Shown here in pieces: positions 32,245 to 41,701 of a DNA stretch of 64,000 nucleotides (its first letter is position 1; each line of letters opens with the position of its first letter). Origin of the DNA: SBBG01 sp033717875 (GTDB taxonomy: Bacteria; Pseudomonadota; Gammaproteobacteria; Ga0077554; Ga007554); NCBI GenBank assembly GCA_033717875.1, contig JADDKJ010000005.1:1-64000 (forward strand), given 5' to 3'. The position numbers and the translations under genes are program-made. The notes under the pieces were generated by a model that saw only the letters and a program-made list of their open reading frames with translations, did not search any database and had not been told where the DNA came from.

Positions 32245-35200
32245 TCAAGGGGTGTCGACGTCGCCGCGAATCAGCAACGTGAAGTTGTCGTCGGGCACGG
32301 ACTCCGGCCCCTGCTGGACGGTGCGCACCACCCACACCGGGAACTGCGCGCCGATGGTGTTGAAGCGCAGCACGTTGCCGGTGGCCCAGCCATTGCCCCA
32401 CCCGAGGGCGGGCAGAAAGAAGTACGGGACACCCGTCGCCGGGTTGTTGGGCGCGCAGTCGGCGCTGGTATTGCCGGTGGCGATCACACCGACGTTCTCG
32501 CCGATGACCTCGAACGAGGTGCTGTTGGTCATGCGCACGATCCAGCGCTCGGTCAGCGCGCCGCGATTGGTCACGCGGATCGGGTACTGCGTGTTGTTGA
32601 AGGTCGCGGTCGCCGAGCTGCCCGACAACGCGTCCGACCACGCCCCGCTCCACGTGGCTTGGTCGAAAACGAGGCTGACGCGGGCGAACAGATCTCCGGC
32701 AACCAGTGCGCTGGAAACGAAACTGCCCGATGCAGGATCACCAGGACTTGCCAGCGGGTACTCATGCGTCAGTGCGCGGGTGAAGCTGATCTCCCCGCTG
32801 ATCTGCACGTCGCGCACCACGGCCATGTCCTCGATGCGGTGCTCGATGGTCACCGGCTGGCTGTAGCCCGTCACGTTGGTGAAGGTGACGGTGCCCGCTT
32901 CCAGATCAGTGGTGTAGCCGGTGTGGATGACCGATCCATCGTGGCCGACGACGCGCACGCGCGACAGCCGCACGCGGGCGCAGTCGATGGTCTGGCCGTT
33001 GCCGACCGAGGTGGTGATCTTGCCGGTGTGGCCCACCACGGCGAAGCCGCCGGGGCGGAAGATCGGCACGCGTCCATCGCTGGGCAGGCGTACCGGGTCG
33101 ATGCCCAGCAGATCGGCATCCAGCGGCAGGTAGCTGTAGGCGACGGCGCTGTAACGCACGCTGGAAGCGGCCACCGGCTCGGGCCGGAAGATCTTGCCGT
33201 CCGTGCCGACCCGATCTGCTGCGTACCAGGGCTGACTCTCGTTCCCGGCCGCCGTGACCATCGTGCCAAAGCGCACGCGTACCAGCCCAGTTTCGTAGTC
33301 GACGCTGCCGCTGATGCCGCTCGCCGCGATCTTGCCGTCGATCCCGGCGGTCACGTTTTGCGTGCCACCGACTGCCCGGGCGTACTGGATCGACAGCGAC
33401 CCAGGACGAAGCGGACCCGCGCCGGTGCGAAACACGAACTCGCTGGAGATGTTCTCGCCCACCGTGGTGACACAACTGGCGCGCGTGATGGCATTGGTCA
33501 CACCCGCCGTCCAGGACGTGAGGGCCACGTCACCCGAGAGGTAGTTGATCGCGCCGCGCGTGACCCAGCCGCTGGGCGTGAATTCGCGCAGGGTGCCCTG
33601 GTCGTTGTCGCCCCAGGGCTGCGCGCCCGGGGTCGTCAGTAGCACCGTGCCCGTCACCACCTGCGCATTCACTCCCGGCACCAACTTGAAGCTGGGGGCG
33701 AACTGGAAAGTCTCCGTGTGGTTGCTGGTGGAGCCCGGGCTGTTGTAGCGCAGCTTCACGTAGCCCGACTCGTCGTTCGGGTAGAGTGACGGCGCGGCGA
33801 CATAGGACAGCCCGCCGTAGTTCAGCCGCCAGCGCCCGGTGCCAGCGATGGCCGCCGAGGTGTAGTTCGGACGTGGAATCTGGATGCTCACGTCCGGGTT
33901 GAACACCACCGCGCCGGTGGCGTAGTTGACCGTGCCGATGCTCGCGCCGTTGAGGACGACGTTGCCGCCGCCATCGTCACGGGCAATCTGCGTGGGATCG
34001 CGCCACATTGCCACCGCGACGCCCATCTCCATCAGTTGCTGGAAGGTGTACGCGCCCAGCACCGACGTGTCGGTCAGCGTGTTCCACTCCACTTCGAGCG
34101 AACCCGGCTCGATGGCCCCGAGGGCTGCGGTGACCGGAACCAGACCCGATCCGTTGCGGGAAGGATGCGCAAATGAGTCTTCCTGCTTGGGGCCTGCGAC
34201 GTAGCTCACGGTGAGCTGCGTGCCCACCGACGGCAGGACGTTGGGCGCGAAGTCGACCCGGTTCTGTGCGACGCGCAGGACTCCGGTGGCAGCCCCGGAC
34301 AGCACGCCCGAGGTGGCCGCCGTTGCCGTCTTGGTGCCGCCGTACTCCCAGGACACCGTCAGCGATCCTGGTTGCACCGCCGTTCCTGCGGGCGGATTCA
34401 GGCCAAGGCTCTGCGACGCCTTGAGGGCGGCTTGCGGCTGCTGCGTCTCCTGCGTCGGGACGTTCCAGGTCAATACGAGCGAACTGCCCACGTCGGGCAG
34501 CGCACCCAGCGTCACAACGAACGCCCCGGTATTCTTGTTGAAGGTGCCCGCGCCGTAGCTGGCGTCCAGACCCTTGAGCGAACCATTGCCGCTGTCGGAC
34601 AACACGTACCAGCGCCCCTGGGCCATGTAGCTGATCGACAGCGTTCCGGGCTGCGGCACCGGGTTGACCGTGCCCACATAGGACTGGCTGCGCGACTCGG
34701 GCGTGACCGGGATCTCCGAGCTTTGCGGCGCACGCAGAATCTGCGCGGCGGGCGTGTAGGTGACCGCCTTTGTGTTCGACATCGTCCCCGAGTTCAGGGT
34801 CAGGATGCCGTTGGCGTAGTCGATGGTTCCGACCGTCCCGCTGGCGGTCTTGAGCAGGCCCGCGTCGTCAAAGATCGTGATGCCGTCGGTCTGGATGGTC
34901 AGTGACCCGGGCAGGCAGCCACCCGGCAGGTTGAACTTGATACTGGTCGTCCAGGCGTGGCTGGCCGTGTAGCTCACCGCGACAGCCCCGGGCACCGGCA
35001 GTCCTGCTGCTGCATACGGCGGCACGAAGGAGATCGGCGTCTCGGTCTGCGCGCTCGGCACCAACTGGGTGTAGATCGAGGTGCCCTTGATCGTGAAATC
35101 GCCGACGGCGGCAGCCTGGGTCAGCGGCACCACCCCGACGTAGGTGCCCGCGTCCGCCACGACCGTGTCGCGCACGCGGGTAGCGTTTGTGGCCCGGGTG

Positions 35201-35832
35201 AAGGTGCGGCTCGCGGGCGAGCCGGTGAAGTCGTAGCGCAGCGCATCGCTGATCTCGACCGTGACCACGTTGGCCTTGTAATCCTTGTCACCGTCGTAGG
35301 TGAACGTCCGTTCAACGACGGAGACAGAGGTGGCGCGGATGTACTGCTCCTTCTGGGTGCCCAGCCCCTCGTTCTCGATCAAGACCAGCGTCTGGCCGAC
35401 GTTGGGAACGGTGTCGGTGGTGCGCTGGAAGAGCTGGATCACGCGCTGACCGGCGATGTGGTTCTCGAACAGATAGCCTGCCCACTCGGGACCCTTGTTG
35501 AGGTAGGCCTCGATGCGGACTTGCGCCTGCTCGCGGGTGTCGAAAGTCTTCCCGGTGCTGAACAGCGTGACGCTGACCCGGGCATCCTGCGGCGGCTCGG
35601 CCACGATCACGTTGGCACCGAAATAGGTGTCGGTGTCGTCGGTCTGCACCGAGACGAAGGACTTGCGCAGGTTGACCCGGCCACCGGCGCGGTCCAGCTC
35701 GGAGATGTCAGGGAAGATGGCGTTCGAGACGCCATCGGCAATAGTGTTGCCCGTGGGCGCGCCACCGCCCTCGGGCACGTCCGCCATCACGGCGGACTTC
35801 AGCAGTTTCACGTCGCCGGATTGGATCGGCAT
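32245..35832 (-). CDS. Large phage tail protein with repeated beta domains
   Basis: 1195 residues. At least five copies of a domain opening with PG-S/T-L and a short strand (PGSLTIQTDG, PGTLSISYMAQ, PGSLTVSWEYG, PGSLEVEWNTL, PGSLSIQYARA) and closing with a G-x-I/V-x-Y-x-x-G-x-(V/L) strand pair (GTIDYANGILTL, GTVNYATGAVVF, GSVDYETGLVRV). The ends are less repetitive. No enzyme motif is seen. It lies after the tape measure gene, so it is probably a distal tail or central fibre protein. Confidence 0.65.
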   Translation of the reverse strand: MPIQSGDVKLLKSAVMADVPEGGGAPTGNTIADGVSNAIFPDISELDRAGGRVNLRKSFVSVQTDDTDTYFGANVIVAEPPQDARVSVTLFSTGKTFDTREQAQVRIEAYLNKGPEWAGYLFENHIAGQRVIQLFQRTTDTVPNVGQTLVLIENEGLGTQKEQYIRATSVSVVERTFTYDGDKDYKANVVTVEISDALRYDFTGSPASRTFTRATNATRVRDTVVADAGTYVGVVPLTQAAAVGDFTIKGTSIYTQLVPSAQTETPISFVPPYAAAGLPVPGAVAVSYTASHAWTTSIKFNLPGGCLPGSLTIQTDGITIFDDAGLLKTASGTVGTIDYANGILTLNSGTMSNTKAVTYTPAAQILRAPQSSEIPVTPESRSQSYVGTVNPVPQPGTLSISYMAQGRWYVLSDSGNGSLKGLDASYGAGTFNKNTGAFVVTLGALPDVGSSLVLTWNVPTQETQQPQAALKASQSLGLNPPAGTAVQPGSLTVSWEYGGTKTATAATSGVLSGAATGVLRVAQNRVDFAPNVLPSVGTQLTVSYVAGPKQEDSFAHPSRNGSGLVPVTAALGAIEPGSLEVEWNTLTDTSVLGAYTFQQLMEMGVAVAMWRDPTQIARDDGGGNVVLNGASIGTVNYATGAVVFNPDVSIQIPRPNYTSAAIAGTGRWRLNYGGLSYVAAPSLYPNDESGYVKLRYNSPGSTSNHTETFQFAPSFKLVPGVNAQVVTGTVLLTTPGAQPWGDNDQGTLREFTPSGWVTRGAINYLSGDVALTSWTAGVTNAITRASCVTTVGENISSEFVFRTGAGPLRPGSLSIQYARAVGGTQNVTAGIDGKIAASGISGSVDYETGLVRVRFGTMVTAAGNESQPWYAADRVGTDGKIFRPEPVAASSVRYSAVAYSYLPLDADLLGIDPVRLPSDGRVPIFRPGGFAVVGHTGKITTSVGNGQTIDCARVRLSRVRVVGHDGSVIHTGYTTDLEAGTVTFTNVTGYSQPVTIEHRIEDMAVVRDVQISGEISFTRALTHEYPLASPGDPASGSFVSSALVAGDLFARVSLVFDQATWSGAWSDALSGSSATATFNNTQYPIRVTNRGALTERWIVRMTNSTSFEVIGENVGVIATGNTSADCAPNNPATGVPYFFLPALGWGNGWATGNVLRFNTIGAQFPVWVVRTVQQGPESVPDDNFTLLIRGDVDTP

Positions 35833-35833
35833 G

Positions 35834-36241
35834 TCAGATCTCCAGGAATCGAAGGGTCAGGCGATAGAAGTCGGTGTCGGCCCGCGCCGGGATGCCCAGC
35901 ACTGGCTCGGCTTCGATGGCCGTTTCCGCGTGCCGAAAGGCCACGGTGAAGGAGCGGCCATCGGCGAAGGTCAAGCCGAAGCGACCGGTAGCGTTGCTGA
36001 CAGGAAGCGTGGCCCACGCGCGCAACTGCTCGACCGTGGCGCGCGTGACCCAGGCCATATCGGGTGCGCCCACCAGGGTGATCGGCCGCCCGGCCTGCCG
36101 GGTCGCCGACTGGATCAGCAAGGCTCCAGTGATGAGGTAAGACGTGGTCGCCACGGCGGGCGACCAGGCATGCTCATCGCTCCACAGCAAATCGTCGGGC
36201 AGCGGCAAGGCCACATCATCAGAGAGGTTCTTCAGTTGCAT
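35834..36241 (-). CDS. Phage tail protein, small distal type
   Basis: 135 residues from ATG 36241. Sequence elements ATTSYLITGALLIQSATRQAGRP and FRHAETAIEAEPVLG ... DTDFYRLTLRFLEI resemble small distal tail proteins found directly after tape measure genes. No stronger motif. Confidence 0.6.
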   Translation of the reverse strand: MQLKNLSDDVALPLPDDLLWSDEHAWSPAVATTSYLITGALLIQSATRQAGRPITLVGAPDMAWVTRATVEQLRAWATLPVSNATGRFGLTFADGRSFTVAFRHAETAIEAEPVLGIPARADTDFYRLTLRFLEI

Positions 36242-36251
36242 CGGAAGGGAC

Positions 36252-39200
36252 TCACATCGCCCGGGTTCGGGCGGCGTCAAGAAGTTGCAGAAGGCGCGAC
36301 TCGTCGCGCGCATCGATGGAGGCGTTGACCTTGCGGTCGCCCGAGGACAGCTCGACACGCACCGTGCGGGAGGGTCCGCTATCGGCCGCCAGCACGGGAC
36401 GGGTCAATCCCGCTCCGATAGGTTGCACCAGGCCGCCGGTGGCGAATCCCTGCACGCCCGCCAGAGCGCGACCAGCCAGTACCCGCGCCGGCGCAGACAG
36501 GTTGTTGATCGCCTCGAAGAAGCCCGCGCCGTAGCGGGACACGGCCTCCTTGTTCACGACGTACTCGCCCGGCGTGAGCATCGCCGGAACGGTGTCGGAC
36601 TTCGAGAGCCCGCCGCGCCGGTAGAACTCGCCCTGGTTCTGCTCCATGTAGTCGATCAGCTCACGCTCCAGGTCTTTCCCCCAGAGCAGCGGCTGGGCCA
36701 TCGCCTGTCGCCATGTCTGCTGAATGCGTGCGAGTGTGGCTCTTTCGTTGGCAGTCAGCTGCGAACGGGCGAGGAACTGCTCGACGGCGCTGCGATCCTG
36801 CCCGGCCTCCTTGCCGTAGCGCTCCATGGTCTTGCTGCGCATGTCGAGACTGACCGAGGCGCCGTACTGTCGTTCCAGCCAGCGCGTGTACTCGTCCATA
36901 CCCTGCAGCCCGAGGTCGATCACCTTCAGGGCCTCGACGGCCTCGCGGTTGCGCCTCGGAATGGCTGGTGTCCCCTCCGGATTTCGTCCCGAGGACTCGC
37001 CGGCTGGCGCAAAGAAACCGCCGCGCGGGCGCTTCGATCCGGCGAGGCCGCCCCGCGCGAAGGCGGCCACGCCGTTGGCGAGCCGGGCGAGCGCACCGCC
37101 GCCGTACTTCCGCACCGCCGCCTTGCGGATCACGAAGGCGCCGGCCTCCAGGGTGCGCGGCACAGTGTCGTGGTGGCCTGAGCCGGGAACCGAGCCGCCG
37201 CTCATCCGGGGAAAGGCCGGGGCCACCGCGCCGCCGTCGGCGTAGCGGCGCACACCGCCGCCGACCAGACCACCGGTCGCATTTGTCTCCACCTTGCGCA
37301 CGTAGATGGTGTGCGTGCTCGAGGTGTTGGCCCCGTTCAGACTCATGATCTCGGCACGGGCCGCGTCGGCATTGGTGCTGACCTGATGCCGGGACTCGGT
37401 CTGGATGCGATCCAGCGCCTTGATCTGACCTTCGATGTTGGTGATCGCGGCCTGCGCCTTCTCGGTTGCCACCTTCAGCTCGAACTGCGCGTTCTGGTCG
37501 GCGTAGGTCTTGAGCTTGGCCAGCGCCTCCTTGGCCTTGGACACGTCGGCGTCGACCGGCAGCGTCTTGCCCTCTTTCAGCAGTTGCTCGTACTGCTGCA
37601 GCTTCTTCTCGGCCTGTTGCAGGTCGGCCTGAATCTTGAGCAGGTACTCCTTTTCGGCCAGAGCCTTGTCCAGGTCGGCGATGGCCTTGTCGAAGCGCGT
37701 CGTATCGGCATCCAGCGTGACCTTCAGACCGTCTTTCAGCTTGGCCGTGAGCTGGTCGATCTGGGTCGCGGTCTGTGTCAGGGTCTGCTGGATCTGGTCG
37801 CGCGCGGTCAGCGCGGATTGCGCGGCCGTCTGGTGCGCCTTGGCTTCGGCATCCAGGGTCTTGTTGAGAATCTCCTCGGAATCACGGATGCGCTGGATGG
37901 CTTGATTGACGCCCTCCTTGCCTTGCGCGATCTGGGCGTCGGCAGCCTTGGTCTTCTGGGCCAGTTCGGCGCGTAACTGGTCGGCCTGGCGCATCAGCGC
38001 TTCGGCCTGCGCGTATTCCTGCTTGCGGTAGGCCTCACGGGACTGGGCCTCGAGCTGGGTGATCTGTGACACCACCTGCTCAGACTGCTTGCGGGCATCC
38101 TCGGCGCGCTTGGCCTCGCTGGTCTGGCTGCTGGCCACCTGTGAGGCAAGGTCCATTGCCTTCTGCGCCAGTTGCCTGGCTTGCTCGAACTCGCCGTTGG
38201 CCAGCGCTTCGCGGGCCTTCCCCTGGTACTCGGCGATCTGGCGCTTGCGGTCTTCCGTGGCCTCGAAGTCGGTCATGCCCTGACGACGGATGTCGCGGAC
38301 GCGTTCCTCCGTCGTCATCGAGAGCTGGCGCTTCTCCTCCTCGATGCGCTCGATCTCGGCCAGATGCCGGTTGGCCTCGGCATTGAGCGCGTCGATGTGC
38401 TGCCGGTACTCGGCCAGCGCGGCCGTCAAGCTCTGGCGCTTGGTGGCCAGGATCTCGTTTTCGACACGGGTGACATTGGCCGCGCGCTCGGCTTCGGTCT
38501 GCCCGTCACGGCGCGCCGCCTCGATCTTGGCCCGCGACTCGTCGTCGATGAGTTTCAATGCGTCGGTCGTGGCCTGCCGCCGCAGTGTGGTCTGTTGGGT
38601 CAGCGCATCGGTCAGCAACTGCGTCGACTTGGTGATCAGCGCGGCTTCGTACTGCTTCGAGAGTTCCAGCGCGGATTGCTCCTGCTGGTAGCGTGCCTTC
38701 ACGGCCTCGATCTGACGCTGCAGGTTGGCTTCGACGATGGAGGTCAGACCCTTGTACGCCTCGGCCATCTTGGCGGTGGCCTCAAAGACCGTCTGATTGG
38801 CCTTGCCGACGGCCTGCTCGACCTCGCCGAGGCGGGATTTCAGCTTCTCCAGGGCGCTGTGGACGGCCTCGATGCCGCGCCCGACCGCCTCCTGCGTGCC
38901 CTGACGCACAGCGTCGAGCCGCTTGGCGATCTCCTCGGCGGCCGTCGCGGCGGTATTCATCGCGCCCTTGGCCGCGTCCGCCCCCTTGGATGCGTCGGCA
39001 TACATCTGCGCGAAGATCTGGTTCATCTCGGCCAGCCGAGCCTCGTGGCGCTGGGTGGCCTCGGCAATCGTGTACGACGTGAAGATGGCTTCGAGCGCCT
39101 CCCAGCGGTAGCGCAGCTGCTCGACCGCGCGGACCAGCACCTCCACCATGAAGATGCCCGCCTTGCGGACGATCTCGAACCTCGAAGACAGCCACGTCCC

Positions 39201-40319
39201 GATCTCCCAGCCGACCAAGAAGGCACCCAGCACGGCAAACGCCGTCTTGAGCACGCCGACGCTGGCCACGGCAGCGGACACCGACAAATTAGCCGTAGTC
39301 CAGGCGGCAGCGGTGGCACTGGCGACGGTGACGGCCGCCGCACCGGCGGTCTGCCACGCGGTGATGAGCGCCGGGATCAGGCGGTAGATCAACACCGCCA
39401 GCCCGACTTCCGCGATGCGCTTCAGCCACTGCATGACCGTATCGAGGTTGTTGGCGAGGAAGGTCAGCGCCTCGGCGAGTTTCTTGGTCAGGCCCGTCGA
39501 TTCGTCGACCTTGCTGACCCACTGCCCGAAGGCGTTCTTCAGCCGCTCGAAAGACTGGCTGACCGTCTGCGGCAATTGCGCGTATTCAGCAGCCAGCTTG
39601 TCCTTTTGACTCATCAGCGCATTGACCACCACGTCGGCGGTCAGGCGGCCTTCTTCGGCCAGCTTGCGCAGCCGCCCGATAGGCACGTTCAGTCCATCGG
39701 CCAGGGCCTGCGCCAGACGGGGGCTGTTCTCGACGACGGAGTTGAACTCCTCGCCCCGCAGCACCCCGGAGGCGAGCGCCTGCCCGAACTGAAGCAAGGA
39801 GGACTGCGCCTCAGAAGCAGATGCTCCCGACAACCGCAGTGCCTGCGAGATGCTCTCGGTGATCGTGAGCGCGTCCTTCTGCTCGCCACCCAGCATCCGC
39901 ACGGCCTGCTGGAGCTTGCCGTACAGGGTGGCCGTTTCCTGGATCGGCACGCCGATGCGCTGCGCGATGTCGAACAGGGCCGCTTGCGCGATGGTGAACT
40001 CACGCTGGCCCGCCGTCGCCAGCTTCAGGCGTGCGGACATCATGTTCCAGGCATCGGCGATCTGGACGATCTCCTGCACCTTGCCGGTGGCCCAGTGGAT
40101 CGACAGGAACGCCAAGAGCTGGGTCTTGGCCGTCGCCACCTGATCTTGGAGCGCCGACATCCCGGCCTTGACCTCGGCCATTCCGGCCGCAGCTTTGGCT
40201 CCGGCGGTCTTGGCGGTGGTCGACAGCTCACCGAGACTGCGCTCGGCGGACGTGATGGCGCGTTTGAGCCCCTCGTCGGCCCCTTCGAGCGCGACGAGAA
40301 TGGAAATTCGCTTTGCCAT
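36252..40319 (-). CDS. Tail tape measure protein
   Basis: 1355 residues. The N-terminal 200 residues carry the tape-measure core (FDIAQRIGVPIQETATLYGKL; LSGASASEAQSSLLQFGQAL; GVLRGEEFNSVVENSPRLAQ). Residues about 295-380 hold hydrophobic segments (VLIYRLIPALITAW, AVLGAFLVGWEIG). From about 450 to 1010 long coiled-coil helices follow, then Gly/Arg-rich stretches. It sets tail length and helps DNA entry. Antisense frames as long as 722 codons over it are shadows. Confidence 0.92.
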   Translation of the reverse strand: MAKRISILVALEGADEGLKRAITSAERSLGELSTTAKTAGAKAAAGMAEVKAGMSALQDQVATAKTQLLAFLSIHWATGKVQEIVQIADAWNMMSARLKLATAGQREFTIAQAALFDIAQRIGVPIQETATLYGKLQQAVRMLGGEQKDALTITESISQALRLSGASASEAQSSLLQFGQALASGVLRGEEFNSVVENSPRLAQALADGLNVPIGRLRKLAEEGRLTADVVVNALMSQKDKLAAEYAQLPQTVSQSFERLKNAFGQWVSKVDESTGLTKKLAEALTFLANNLDTVMQWLKRIAEVGLAVLIYRLIPALITAWQTAGAAAVTVASATAAAWTTANLSVSAAVASVGVLKTAFAVLGAFLVGWEIGTWLSSRFEIVRKAGIFMVEVLVRAVEQLRYRWEALEAIFTSYTIAEATQRHEARLAEMNQIFAQMYADASKGADAAKGAMNTAATAAEEIAKRLDAVRQGTQEAVGRGIEAVHSALEKLKSRLGEVEQAVGKANQTVFEATAKMAEAYKGLTSIVEANLQRQIEAVKARYQQEQSALELSKQYEAALITKSTQLLTDALTQQTTLRRQATTDALKLIDDESRAKIEAARRDGQTEAERAANVTRVENEILATKRQSLTAALAEYRQHIDALNAEANRHLAEIERIEEEKRQLSMTTEERVRDIRRQGMTDFEATEDRKRQIAEYQGKAREALANGEFEQARQLAQKAMDLASQVASSQTSEAKRAEDARKQSEQVVSQITQLEAQSREAYRKQEYAQAEALMRQADQLRAELAQKTKAADAQIAQGKEGVNQAIQRIRDSEEILNKTLDAEAKAHQTAAQSALTARDQIQQTLTQTATQIDQLTAKLKDGLKVTLDADTTRFDKAIADLDKALAEKEYLLKIQADLQQAEKKLQQYEQLLKEGKTLPVDADVSKAKEALAKLKTYADQNAQFELKVATEKAQAAITNIEGQIKALDRIQTESRHQVSTNADAARAEIMSLNGANTSSTHTIYVRKVETNATGGLVGGGVRRYADGGAVAPAFPRMSGGSVPGSGHHDTVPRTLEAGAFVIRKAAVRKYGGGALARLANGVAAFARGGLAGSKRPRGGFFAPAGESSGRNPEGTPAIPRRNREAVEALKVIDLGLQGMDEYTRWLERQYGASVSLDMRSKTMERYGKEAGQDRSAVEQFLARSQLTANERATLARIQQTWRQAMAQPLLWGKDLERELIDYMEQNQGEFYRRGGLSKSDTVPAMLTPGEYVVNKEAVSRYGAGFFEAINNLSAPARVLAGRALAGVQGFATGGLVQPIGAGLTRPVLAADSGPSRTVRVELSSGDRKVNASIDARDESRLLQLLDAARTRAM

Positions 40320-40340
40320 GAGGACGGGATTCCAGTATAG

Positions 40341-40375
40341 TTATGACTTGATGGGTCTGACTTATCAAGTCATAA
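40341..40375 (+). promoter_or_regulatory. Palindromic operator before the toxin-antitoxin genes
   Basis: Perfect 12-bp inverted repeat, TTATGACTTGAT (40341-40352) and ATCAAGTCATAA (40364-40375), with 11 bp between. It lies just upstream of the antitoxin start, between it and the tape measure start on the other strand. Phd-type antitoxins repress their own operon by binding such palindromes. Confidence 0.7.
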
Positions 40376-40386
40376 AGAGGTTGATC

Positions 40387-40638
40387 ATGCAAAGCTGGCA
40401 AATGCAAACCGCCAAGGCGCGGTTCTCGGAACTAGTCAAGCACGCGGCACAGGAAGGGCCGCAGGACATCACGCTGCACGGCAAATCTGTCGCCGTGGTG
40501 GTGTCGCGGGATCTGTTCGACCGGCTTTCCGGTAGCGAGCAGTCGCTGGTGGACTTCATGCGCGACTCGCCGCTGGCAGGGCACGATGAAATCGAGTTCG
40601 AACGCAATCGCAGCCTGCCGCGCGAGATCACGTTTTGA
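40387..40638 (+). CDS. Phd/YefM family antitoxin
   Basis: 83 residues from ATG 40387. The opening MQSWQMQTAKARFSELVKHA and the strand ITLHGKSVAVVVS are typical of Phd/YefM proteins, which bind DNA as dimers with the N-terminal part and neutralise the toxin with the C-terminal tail. Its stop overlaps the toxin start. It is on the strand opposite to the phage genes. Confidence 0.88.
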   Translation: MQSWQMQTAKARFSELVKHAAQEGPQDITLHGKSVAVVVSRDLFDRLSGSEQSLVDFMRDSPLAGHDEIEFERNRSLPREITF

Positions 40639-41048
40639 GCTACCTCGTCGACACCAACGTCCTGTCCGAGCTGCGCAACCGCAAGGCCGACGCGAAGGTC
40701 GTTGGGTGGATGCAGGCACGTCCACGCCAGTCGCTTTACCTCTCCGTCCTCAGCCTGGGCGAAATCCGCAAAGGCGTTGAAGGCGTTGCCGATCCTGCGT
40801 TCCGTCAGACGCTGAGGGACTGGCTGGAAGTGGAGCTACCCAACTACTTCCTTGGCCGGATGCTGGGCATCGACGCGGAGGTCGCCGACCGCTGGGGCCG
40901 TGTGCAGGCCAGCGTTGGTCGCACCTTGCCGGTCATCGATGCCTTGCTGGCCGCCACCGCCTTGCAGCACGACCTGACGCTGGTGACACGCAACGTCAAG
41001 GACTTCGAGGGTCTTGGCGTGCAGATCATCAACCCTTGGGAAGGGTGA
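40635..41048 (+). CDS. PIN-domain toxin (VapC/FitB-like ribonuclease)
   Basis: 137 residues from TTG 40635, overlapping the antitoxin stop. Acidic PIN residues are visible: D6 (LVDTNVLSEL), E43 (LSLGEIRKG), a central Asp (VIDALLAATA) and a last Asp (TRNVKDFEGL). Such enzymes cut RNA, often tRNA. The gene ends 4 bp before the convergent tail gene, so the pair fills the gap in the tail operon exactly. It may stabilise the prophage or protect the host from other phages. Confidence 0.9.
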   Translation: MSYLVDTNVLSELRNRKADAKVVGWMQARPRQSLYLSVLSLGEIRKGVEGVADPAFRQTLRDWLEVELPNYFLGRMLGIDAEVADRWGRVQASVGRTLPVIDALLAATALQHDLTLVTRNVKDFEGLGVQIINPWEG

Positions 41049-41051
41049 GCG

Positions 41052-41696
41052 TCAGTCCACCTGCCGCAACTGCTTCTCGATGCGGGCGCTCAGGCGCGGG
41101 ATGCGACCGGCGACGATGCGCTCGACGTTCAGCCGCTTCTTGAGCTGCACGCGCGGCACCAGCACGGCGATGGGCACATCCGCGCCGCGTTTGATGCGCT
41201 TGATGCCTTCTGCCTTGCGGTAGCGGCGCTTGAAGCCTGCCAGTGGCCGGTCGTGCTCTTTGATATTCTCGGCCATCAGGACGATGTTCCCCTTCGCGTT
41301 CTTGATGAAATAGGCATTGCCACCGCGCATCAGCTCGGCCACCTGCGCCTTGAAGCGCTTGCGGCCCACCCGACCGTTCAGTGGAATCAGCATCCGCCCA
41401 GCAATCTGGCCGCCGGTCTCGTGCATCCCCGACCACGGAATGCGCGAGCCCACGTAGAGCGCGGGCAGTCGGTTCGGGTCTTTGTCCAGCACCTTGGCGC
41501 TGAAGCCCTTGAAAAAGGACTTCTTGACGACGGCCATCTGGCTCGCGACGTGGCTGCGCACGTCCTGCTTGAGTTCGGCCGCCTCGCTGGCAATCGCCCG
41601 CGCCACCGCCTTCTTGACCTTGTCGCGGAACTCGCCGCCCCAGCGGCGCAACTGCGCCTGGGCGGCGGCGCTATCGATCTGCACGGAAATGCGCAT
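41052..41696 (-). CDS. Phage tail protein (DUF6441-like)
   Basis: 214 residues, very basic. Starts MRISVQIDSAAAQAQLRRWGG; has a helical stretch (ARAIASEAAELKQDVRSHVASQMAVVKK) and a central WSGMHETGGQIAGRML. Similar proteins lie between the tail chaperone and tape measure genes in many prophages. Function not known. Confidence 0.65.
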   Translation of the reverse strand: MRISVQIDSAAAQAQLRRWGGEFRDKVKKAVARAIASEAAELKQDVRSHVASQMAVVKKSFFKGFSAKVLDKDPNRLPALYVGSRIPWSGMHETGGQIAGRMLIPLNGRVGRKRFKAQVAELMRGGNAYFIKNAKGNIVLMAENIKEHDRPLAGFKRRYRKAEGIKRIKRGADVPIAVLVPRVQLKKRLNVERIVAGRIPRLSARIEKQLRQVD

Positions 41697-41701
41697 GGTT
41701 G

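Noticed and set aside
32053..33642. A 529-codon + strand frame opposite tail genes
   Set aside because: Crosses the border of two real minus-strand genes and shows shadow composition.
38172..40340. A 722-codon + strand frame opposite the tape measure gene
   Set aside because: It mirrors the codon pattern of the true gene in high-GC DNA, is rich in Arg, Leu and Gly, has no domain and no ribosome site.
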